Source: Heliopora coerulea | Taxonomy: Eukaryota > Cnidaria > Anthozoa > Scleralcyonacea > Helioporidae | Length of the DNA stretch: 64,000 nucleotides | Direction of reading: 5' to 3' | Assembly: GCA_030142905.1 (NCBI GenBank) | Contig: JASJOG010000108.1 | Span: 201,001-265,000, forward strand | In this document: piece after piece, positions 1 to 6,984 of the stretch | How positions within the stretch are numbered: position 1 is the stretch's first letter | Layout of the letters: every line of letters begins with the position of its first letter | Program-made: the position numbers and the translations under genes | Notes under the pieces: generated by a model | What the model saw: the letters and a program-made list of their open reading frames with translations, nothing else | What the model was told of the DNA's origin: nothing | The model's database searches: none

Positions 1-99
1 TAAAGACCATTGTCGTTCAGTAATTTCGGATTACTTGGAAATCACAGTATTCAAACTCAACGATTGAGACCAAACCAGGACGTTTCTGTTGACCTATGA

Positions 100-265
100 T
101 ATAAAACAAACTCCAAAAAGAAGCATCTTGGTTCCCAAAAACTGAGTAATAGCACAAGACAAAATCGAGAAGGTGATATTTCGACTTTATTACACAGTCA
201 TTTTCAAACCTAACTAAATACATGAGCTTGTTAACTACCTATTTGAGAAGGACGCGATGACATCA
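100..265 (+). repeat. Interspersed repeat, left copy of an inverted pair
   Basis: This stretch matches the reverse complement of 4190-4362 over about 160 bases, with scattered mismatches and small gaps. Shared blocks include a run around ACAAACTCCAAAAAGAAGC and another around GATATTTCGACTT. The two copies face each other 4 kb apart and enclose the LINE fragment, pogo-like element, fold-back element and SINE. They could be terminal repeats of an older element that later received insertions, or two independent insertions. Shorter matches to the same motif occur near 13.8 kb and 14.35 kb. No family name can be given from sequence alone. Confidence 0.6.
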
Positions 266-285
266 TCACTAATTAAACGATTAAT

Positions 286-550
286 ATGACATTATCATTA
301 ATTCAACGACCAATAATTCAACGATTTCTTGATAGAAGTTATAAACGAGGCTACATTTCTTATTCTATGGATGTGCGACAAAAACTTTATCAACAGGATT
401 GTAAGATTTTTACCAAGGTTAAGTCGTTGGATAATCATCCTTTAAGGCAAATTTTACCCAAAATTAAACCAAATGTATATAATTTACAGAGAATCAGTAG
501 TCTAAGTGCTAGACCTAAACTCAATACTGAGCGTTTTAAGAATTCATACA
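286..550 (+). pseudogene. LINE ORF2 C-terminal fragment (interrupted)
   Basis: An open frame of about 88 codons ends where the pogo-like element begins. The translated tail contains DNHPLRQILPK, then a YNL segment, then NTERFKNS. That pattern (HP..LPK, YNLR-like, TERFKNSF-like) is typical of the extreme C-terminus of non-LTR retrotransposon ORF2 proteins in cnidarian and other invertebrate genomes. The frame runs into the transposon terminal repeat at 551, so the last residues are transposon-derived. The rest of the LINE 3' end resumes at 3131. No reverse transcriptase core is present, so this is a 5'-truncated, dead copy. The family (CR1/L2/RTE-like) is not resolved. Confidence 0.55.
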
Positions 551-565
551 TACCGTATTTATTCT

Positions 566-680
566 AATAAACGCCCTCTATCTAATAAACGCCCCACTCC
601 AATAAACGCCCCCCCCAACCCACTGAGATTTGTATTAAATGCCCCTCTCCAATAAACGCCCCTCTCATAAACGACACCCC
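566..680 (+). repeat. Subterminal AATAAACGCC repeats, left end
   Basis: At least five imperfect copies of AATAAACGCCC, spaced by about 15-20 bases and separated by C-rich and pyrimidine spacers, follow the left TIR. Similar copies occur at the right end. Repeated subterminal motifs in DNA transposons often serve as transposase binding sites; that role is inferred here. Confidence 0.75.
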
Positions 681-730
681 CCCTGAGAAGATAAAATGAC
701 AAAGTCAACACTTCATATCTAAACTTTATT

Positions 731-1231
731 TCATTTACATTCACTTTTAATAATGTAAGGACTTTCGTAGAGCAATGACTGTTCGTACTCGAATTCAAAA
801 TGAGTGTATTTCTCTTCAATTCGGGTCAGTTCTTCTTGAAGAATTCTCGCACATGCTTTAGATTTGGTCCTACATAGGTAGATACCCGGAACTATTAGGC
901 CTAGCTCTCGCTTCCTTTTCCCACAAACTTCTACTGAAACGGTGTTTTCTTGCGAAGCTTTAAGAAATGTTGCGATCAATCGTGAAAGTTGTATGGGAAC
1001 ATGTCCTACCAATCGCGCGTCCGCACCATTTGCTGATTTCACACTGGTATACACACCAACTGCATTCGAGTCATACTCTGACGCTTCTGCCCGGTCGTCT
1101 TTCTCACAACTTAAGACTTCACCTAATACTGGGGTCCACGTTTCTTTGTATACATGATGTCCTCGTATTTCTGTTTTAAATTTGATCTGAAACCATATTT
1201 CGTAACGAAAAGAGCAAGTAGTTCGTGCCAT
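731..1231 (-). CDS. HIRAN-like domain protein carried by the pogo-like transposon
   Basis: An intact minus-strand frame of 166 codons starts at the ATG at 1231, which has a good context (A at -3, G at +4). An in-frame ATG at 1261 is weaker. The protein has an IRGHHVY..TWTPVLGE segment near residues 22-38, EYDSNAVGVY near 52-61 and VGHVPIQLSRL near 75-85. This layout (glycine/tyrosine start, D-x-N-A-h-x-V core, G-H-h-P end) matches HIRAN-type domains, known from HLTF/Rad5 as binders of single-stranded 3' DNA ends. There is no helicase. It lies wholly inside the transposon, divergent from the transposase, with about 220 bp between start codons. Proteins of this look are frequent in cnidarian genomes (from memory). 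An accessory role in transposition or end handling is inference. Confidence 0.65.
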   Translation of the reverse strand: MARTTCSFRYEIWFQIKFKTEIRGHHVYKETWTPVLGEVLSCEKDDRAEASEYDSNAVGVYTSVKSANGADARLVGHVPIQLSRLIATFLKASQENTVSVEVCGKRKRELGLIVPGIYLCRTKSKACARILQEELTRIEEKYTHFEFEYEQSLLYESPYIIKSECK

Positions 1232-1448
1232 TGTCTTGAATGTTATAATTGAGCAATGCATTAACGCAAGCCGCACAACTGATAGTGTAATTGGAGATTG
1301 GCGGGTACCGGTTGCTACGAGGTGAAATTTAATAGTTTCGGCACAATCATGCTTTTGTGTTCATTCATTTTTCGGCTTTTCGCCAAGGTGAGTTTTAGAC
1401 ACACACTGTCACACATCAACAGGTTCTGTTCAGATAAAAAAATATAAC

Positions 1449-2865
1449 ATGAACGAAGATACTGCTGCAGCAACCTCTCAAAAGAGAAACTTAAAACGAA
1501 GTTTCTCGATGTCATTTAAAAAGGAAGCCATTACTTTTGCTGAGACGACGAATAACCATGACGCCGCTAGGAAATTCAATGTTGATGTTAAACGAATTCG
1601 GGAGTGGCGTCAGAAAAAAGCTGAAATTGTCGACACTTGTGCGAAAGCAAAGGGACAAGGAAAGCGAAGATTAGAAGGTGGCGGACGAAAGATTACGGAC
1701 GAAGGACTGGAAGAGCAACTGTTAGAATGGATCCATGGGCGGCGATCTAGCGGTTTAAGAGTTTCGCGTAAATTAATCATGATGAAAGCCAAATTTTTAT
1801 ATGACGAAACATGTGACGAAAGTGAGAAGGACCTCTTTCTCGCCAGTAATGGATGGCTTCAAAAATTTATGCGCCGAAATGGATTGTCGTTAAGAAGAAA
1901 AACCACAACTGCTCAGAAAGACCCTGCCAAGCTTATTGACAAGTTAATTTCGTATGTTCTGCACGTTCGACGACTTTCAAAAGCGTATTTGTCAACCATC
2001 TTGCATAATTGCAACGGACGAGACATCGGTGTGGGACGACATTGTTTCAAACACGACAGTTGACGATGTTGGTGCTAAATCTATATCTTTGAAAACCACC
2101 GGCCACGAAAAAGTTATGGTGTCTGTTTGCTTGGCGGCCAAAGCAGATGGGACAAAACTTAAGCCGATGATCGTCTTTCGTGGCGCTAAACGGGAAACGA
2201 AAGCTCTTGCTGAAGAGTTTAAGAATCGCTGTGTTGTAGCTAGTTCAAAGAACGCCTGGATGAATGAAGAACTCACGTTACTTTGGGTGCAACGGGTAAT
2301 AGGAGCTTTTTCGTTTAACCGACGTTTATTAGCGTGGGATTCGTTTGAGTGTCATATAATGGACACTGTCAAAGAAGCCTTAAAACGAATGAATGTTGAT
2401 CAAGCCGTAATTCCTGGTGGATGTACGAAGTACATTCAAGCCCCCGACGTATGTTGGAATAAACCTTTCAAGACAAAGGTTACCGAAATGTACGATGAGT
2501 GGATGAGCAATGGCATTCATCAATTTACGTCAGGTGGAAATATGAAGCCACCGACAAGGAGAACCATTGTCCAGTGGGTTCTTGAAGCGTGGTCTCTGTT
2601 GTCGACAGAAATCATTAAAAAATCCTTCAAGACATGTGCGCTTAACCTCCCAGTTGATGGATCCCAGGATAGCGATATCCATTGCTTTAAGGAAGGCCAG
2701 CCGTGTGCAGCAGGATCGACGTCACTTCAGTCTCAGCTATCACTTCTGGACGAAAGCGAACGCCCCGACCCCTTCAAAGACATCTCCGATTCGGACATTG
2801 AAGATGCTGTAGACGAACATTTTACACTGGACGAGTCGGAAGACGATGACATTGATATTATGTAA
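1449..2865 (+). pseudogene. Pogo/POGK-like DDE transposase, one frameshift
   Basis: The first 180 or so codons (from 1449) hold a Brinker-like helix-turn-helix (AARKFNVDVKRIREWRQKK, about residues 40-60), then a CENP-B-type HTH region ending in NGWLQKFMRRNGLSLRRKT and VLHVRRLSKAY. Near base 1990 the frame moves by one net base, and homology continues in the next frame with PSCIIATDETSVW, WDSFECH and KYIQAPDVCWNKPFK. The three catalytic acidic residues are D in DET, D in WDSFECH and D in APDV. The tail is acidic and ends at TAA 2863-2865. A joined length near 471 residues fits the family. The order BrkDBD, CENP-B HTH, DDE_1 is that of POGK-type pogo transposases. The shift, probably one inserted T in TATTTG, inactivates this copy unless it is a sequencing error. 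Confidence 0.85.
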
Positions 2866-3024
2866 ACATTCAGTAGTTACATGTTGCTACTACTACAGTA
2901 TACTAACTGCTATTGTTATTATATTAATAAATATTTGCTCAATATATTTTGCTGCATTGCGTGAACATTTGTTTGCATTTTGTCCAGATTTTGTATTTCT
3001 CAGGTTATAATTATGAACTTTTGA

Positions 3025-3104
3025 AATAAACGCCTCTCTCTAACAAACGCCTCTCTCTAATAATCGCCCCCCCCCCTTCCGAAGTATTTTTAAATAAACG
3101 CCCG
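3025..3104 (+). repeat. Subterminal AATAAACGCC repeats and palindrome, right end
   Basis: Copies of AATAAACGCC, AACAAACGCC, AATAATCGCC and AATAAACGCCC precede the right TIR in the same orientation as those at the left end. The last copy abuts the TIR and with it forms a near-perfect palindrome centred on CCCGGGG near 3104. Confidence 0.7.
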
Positions 3105-3130
3105 GGGCGTTTATTAGAATAAATACGGTA

Positions 3131-3257
3131 GATCAATCTTAAGTATAATTTAGCTTTGTAGTATCATTGTAGTTATCTCTTGGTTAAAAAAATGTGGTAA
3201 CATAGGAAATGTACTTTTGTCCTATGATAAAATAAAGACAAAGACAAGACAAAGACT
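3131..3257 (+). mobile_element. LINE 3' end (UTR and simple tail) resumed after the transposon
   Basis: Directly after the right TIR, the split LINE continues for about 120 bases. It contains a GTCCTATGATAAAATAAAG stretch followed by short AAGAC repeats. A polyadenylation-like AATAAAG plus a short tandem tail is the usual 3' end of CR1/L2-type LINEs. It fits the ORF2 C-terminal fragment that ends at 550. Confidence 0.55.
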
Positions 3258-3260
3258 ATT

Positions 3261-3906
3261 TATTTACAGAGATATGAATAAACTGACAGGAAACGTGTTG
3301 GTATCGGAGTTGACAGTATGAGAATTGACATTTAGAAAGATCTCATATTAAATAAAGTTCTTTGCTGGCTTTTAAATCATTGTTAAGATTCGGATTTTTA
3401 TGTTTTATGTATAGAGCTTATATGATAAGCAACTGGTTGAAGTAACTGTCTGTACAAGAATGAAGGATTTTGAAGTTTCTAAAGATGAACTGTTTGATGT
3501 GCTCTGAAAGGTAAATAGAGTATGAAGTGTCATCGTCACTGAAGCATTTCAGTGCAGTCGCTGACCATTTCTATAGTTGTCAAGGCATTCAACATCTCTT
3601 CACGTTAAATTATCAGTATGATGCCTACAATGACACTTCGCACTCTATTGACCTTTCAGAGCACATCAAACAGTTAATCTTTAGAAACTTCAAAATACTT
3701 CATTGTTCTACCGATAGTTACTTCAACCAGTTGCTTATCTTAGAAGCTCTATATATAAAACTTAAAAATCCGAATCTTAACAATGGTTTAACAGCCAGCA
3801 AAGAACTTTCCTCACTTCATATGTGGTCTTTTTAATTATCAATTCTCATCCTGTCAACTCCGATACCAACGTATTTCCTGTTAGTTTACTAATGTCTCTG
3901 TAAATA
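3261..3906. mobile_element. Fold-back (long inverted repeat) element
   Basis: Two arms of about 275 bases (3261-3533 and 3630-3906) are near-perfect reverse complements around a loop of about 95 bases. The outer ends read TATTTACAGAGA and its complement TCTCTGTAAATA. Matching inner blocks include GGTATCGGAGTTGACAG and CAACTGGTTGAAGTAACT with their complements. There is no convincing coding capacity; the 102-codon frame at 3527-3835 lies within loop and arm. The structure is that of a fold-back or MITE-like non-autonomous DNA element. Its boundaries abut the LINE tail on the left and the SINE on the right. Confidence 0.85.
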
Positions 3907-4195
3907 GTGGGGGTGCTGGTGGCACTGTGGTAGTGCACGTGTCTCTCACCACAACGATTAGGGTTCGATTCCGGCTCCATGCAGTTATCTGATTAAAGTT
4001 ACCTTGGTCACACGTGTGAGAAGAGTGTTGTCCAGTTTGACTCTACTAAGCATCGCAGCTTTTCTCCGGGTACTCCGGTTTCCTTCTGTAGTAACACAGG
4101 ACCCATGAGGGGTGATCCTTACGGGGCCTCTGGGGAGAACAGCGTGGGTAGCTGGTAGGGTTTCCAGGATAAATAAAGGTACTTTAAATAGTGAT
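3907..4195 (+). mobile_element. tRNA-derived SINE
   Basis: The 5' part has an A-box-like TGGCACTGTGG (3920-3930) and a perfect B box GGTTCGATTCC (3962-3972), the internal RNA polymerase III promoter of a tRNA head. A body of about 200 bases follows with TTTTCTCCGGGTACTCCGG (4059-4077). That motif resembles a central domain shared by widespread animal SINEs; I recall it as MetaSINE-like but cannot confirm. The 3' end runs into AATAAAGGTACTTTAAA. A functional tRNA is unlikely because the 3' acceptor strand is not convincing and the unit continues as a SINE body. Confidence 0.7.
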
Positions 4196-4362
4196 GATTT
4201 CATCGCATCGTTCTTAAACAGGTAGTTACCAAGCCCATGTATTTGGTTAGGTTTGACAATGACTATGTAATGAAGTCGAAATATTACCTTCTCAATTTTG
4301 TCTTGTGCTTTTACTCATATTTTGGGTACCAAGATGCTTCTTTTTGGAGTTTGTTTTATACT
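4190..4362 (-). repeat. Interspersed repeat, right copy of the inverted pair
   Basis: Reverse-complement match to 100-265 (see that entry). Both copies share the block around GCATCTTGGT, the AAGTCGAAATATTACC motif (in this orientation) and the end near GATGATTTCATCGCATCG. Confidence 0.6.
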
Positions 4363-4418
4363 TTTTAAAGTTGTCTTCAGGTATTGGATTCTATTGACCT
4401 ATTGGTTGATTATTCAAA

Positions 4419-5156
4419 ATGCGTATTTGTATCGTGTTGTGCAAGGTTCTTCGTTATAAACGTGAGAAAAGATACAGAATAGTTCCAAGCCATGTCCTTC
4501 GATCGACTGAGTTTTTCCATGGTTTTTCCTACCAACCCTTTTGCCAGGCAATTCACCGAAAAGTGAGGTGTGGTACTCCCCCCGCGATTCGCGATGTTGA
4601 TGTTAACCGTCACTAAAGTTATCTTTATATCCCTAACACGTGTATTGTATCGTTACAAGGTGGAATGGCAAGTCCTGGTACATTCACTTGCGGTGCTGTG
4701 GAAAGTTGTTCAACTAAAGATTACATTAAACGAGGCGACAAGACCTATGTTGAGCTGGTGAAAACGGCAGCTCGAGGGTTAGAAGAAGAGCTAGGTGTGG
4801 TCTTGACAGGGAAAGATGTTGAAGCAATTTGCTTAACCACAGTTTATCTGAAATACGACAATCACGAGTGGGGAATGTGTGGCTTTGTTGATCTTTCAGA
4901 TGAACGTATAGCCCCGCAACATCGTCTTTCTTTTTCGTCTCTAAACTCGCGGTTTACCGGTGGACCGAAGGATAAATTTGAGCACGATCGACTGGTCGCC
5001 ATTCCGTTTCAGCTTCACCATATGGCTCACTTCGTTCGGGAAAATTTCCACTATTTCGCGAGTTCTGCGAAATTGGTCGTAGTTAAGGTTCTTCAGTCGT
5101 TTTTTGGCGTGTCCGAAGTTGAGAATACTTTTAAAGCTCTCGACTCTTCCGACTGA
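4419..5156 (+). pseudogene. Nudix-like protein, probably broken
   Basis: The clear frame starts at an ATG at 4665 and runs 163 codons to TGA at 5156. Near its residues 24-46 lies G-x5-E followed by AARGLEEELGV, which resembles the Nudix box (G-x5-E-x7-REUXEEXGU). The spacing is one short and the first glutamate of RE is replaced by glycine. Downstream are a predicted strand-rich stretch (CLTTVYLKYD, MCGFVDL) and a hydrophobic C-terminus. The same frame is also open upstream from 4419 but is broken by a TAA at 4614-4616. Either the gene is a pseudogene with an in-frame stop, or an intron removes that stop. Homologous proteins of unknown function are common in cnidarians (from memory). A catalytic role is doubtful. 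Confidence 0.4.
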
Positions 5157-5169
5157 AACCATAACCAAA

Positions 5170-6340
5170 AACTAAGTAGTACTTTTCTTAATTGCTTATA
5201 AGCTAAATTTCATCACTATTCACTAGTCCTCACAAGCATGAAGGAAAATAAAATGTCTTGTCTAAAAACAAGGAAATTTTGATGCCGTTTTAGATAAAGT
5301 AATATTTAGCAACAGTGTTAGTACAATGTTTTTTGCCTTTGCTGTGGGCGATCTTAAGACGCCTCAGCAAACAGCCTGCGGCAGATCAAACGCAAAGCAT
5401 GCAGGGATCATTATGCGAACTTGGCTAACATGCTGTACATGTGTATTTATTTTTTGTTTTGTCCCATTTCACTCAATTTTTAAGTTTCTTTTTATTGGCT
5501 TGTAAATCTTCAATAAAATGTTTATTTTTAATTTATACGGCTACTTACTCTATCATGTAGAAATGGTTTAGCGCTCCTATCTCCCAATGATTTCATTGGG
5601 GAAATGGTATAAGCATTTAATTAACACTCTTATGTGAACGGAGAACATAAAGAAATAGAAATATGTAAAAAATACAGATACCGATATTTGTTTGTTAATT
5701 CGACACAAGATTACTGCCCTGTCACACCGAAAATACAAATTGTTAGCAAACAGTTCTTATGGCGAGTTCTCCAACTCATTAATTTTGAAGCTGCGTATTC
5801 GCGGTAATGGATCTAAGGTCAAACAATCTCTCTTATGTTTGAGATAGATTATATCAAACACTCGTCTACAACAATCAACACCTATATATTACATAATCAT
5901 GAGGTAACATGGCAAAAAATTCACAGCAAGAAACTTAGATCCACAGGCTAGACCTTCAGTGAAACTGGAGGTTAACGTAACTCACTGGTGAGCACTCTGT
6001 CGTTGAAATGCACGACGATAGGAGAAACCATAGGATTTGCGCTGTAACGAGGATTATAGTTTGTGCTTCACTTTGTCGTCCGTTCCTCAATTTAAATATT
6101 CACACAGAAATAGCTTCATACAGTTATAAAGCTCAACCTTAAACAAGCACATTTCGAAACAAGTCAAGCTTTACATGAGATCGATATACTTGTGATCTGT
6201 ATACTACTGCAACTGAATTAATCTTTTATCTGTACTTCGATCCCGCTAAGCTTTGATTTACACACGACGCGTTCCGTCCAGTGGTGGAGTATTATATCAC
6301 GACAGTAAAAGTAATGATCTTTGGTCTGAAAATGTCATTG
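5170..6340. other. Intergenic, nothing recognised
   Basis: No frame of note, no splice-supported exon and no clear repeat is visible. This lies between the Nudix-like pseudogene and the probable 3' end of Six4/5. Confidence 0.5.
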
Positions 6341-6345
6341 ATATC

Positions 6346-6351
6346 TTTATT
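6346..6351 (-). other. Candidate polyadenylation signal of Six4/5
   Basis: AATAAA on the minus strand (TTTATT on the plus), about 390 bases past the Six4/5 stop codon. It is the first canonical hexamer I noticed downstream. Confidence 0.4.
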
Positions 6352-6743
6352 TAAAAATAGCATAAAAGAATCTAGGAATATTTCTAAACTTACATTGCTT
6401 TGTTCTATACAAAATTTCCAACGTAATCTGGCAATCTATAAAATTTCATTTTGATTCATACAAAGTCATATTTGAGGGCGAGTCGTCGATAGGGAAAAGT
6501 GTGCATCTTAAAATCTTGTACTTGAGAGAATTCTATAAGTTGGGTGAACGTCTGAGAACGGAATTTACGAGTTAGTATCAGAAACATTATGTCTTGCCCT
6601 TGCGCCATACTGATCAAGGTGTTAGCATAATGACAGTTTCAACACAACGTTACTTCAAAAGGAAAGGGGGGAGATTTTACAGCCTCAGCAATATTGACAT
6701 TTTAACATCCAGGTTGTTTATGACCGGATGCCACAAACCACCA

Positions 6744-6984
6744 TCACCTGGTGTTGCCTTGATCAGCCATTTCGACTTCTTTCTTGATGGTAGTCAGATT
6801 CCTTGCGAGCTCTTCTGGAGTAGATAATCCTGCGTACAGGGCGTCGTCCACGAAGCCTTCTCCCAGTAGACCTGCCGTCTCCAAACCATTATTCGATCGT
6901 TTTTCTATCACGTCTTTTTCTTCCTTTTTTATCTCGTTGTCTTCGATATCGTCCATCTCATTATTATTCATGTCATCTTTTAGT
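6744..6984 (-). CDS. Six4/5: Six4/5 exon 2 (terminal coding exon, C-terminal tail)
   Basis: This minus-strand exon begins at 6984 after a strong acceptor (pyrimidine tract ending TTTACTTTAG). One base completes the split codon left by exon 1, so the phase matches exactly, and the frame stays open to TGA at 6746-6744. The joined CDS (617 + 241 nt) encodes 285 residues. The 80-residue tail is acidic (DDMNNNEMDDIEDNE) and contains two IKKE tetrapeptides that fit the SUMO-acceptor pattern psi-K-x-E. SIX tails are usually regulatory or transactivating; here that is inferred. The intron is 2,969 bp. An additional in-frame middle exon cannot be excluded. Confidence 0.75.

Larger units (their letters stand above)
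551..3130 (+). mobile_element. Complete pogo/POGK-like DNA transposon with TA-flanked TIRs
   Basis: The ends are perfect inverted repeats. The left end (551-576) reads TACCGTATTTATTC and continues into AATAAACGCCC. The right end (3105-3130) is its exact reverse complement. The outer TA on each side fits the TA target duplication of the Tc1/mariner/pogo superfamily, leaving a 24-bp TIR. Inside are a plus-strand transposase (1449-2865) and a minus-strand HIRAN-like gene (731-1231). The element has split a LINE, whose tail resumes at 3131. Perfect TIRs suggest fairly recent insertion, but the transposase is frameshifted, so this copy is non-autonomous now. Confidence 0.9.

Noticed and set aside
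1992..2276. Minus-strand frame opposite the transposase
   Set aside because: A shadow of the transposase reading frame.
3527..3835. 102-codon frame as a gene
   Set aside because: It lies in the loop and arm of the fold-back element.
3907..3985. Functional tRNA gene
   Set aside because: Good A and B boxes, but the acceptor stem is not convincing and the unit runs on as a SINE body.
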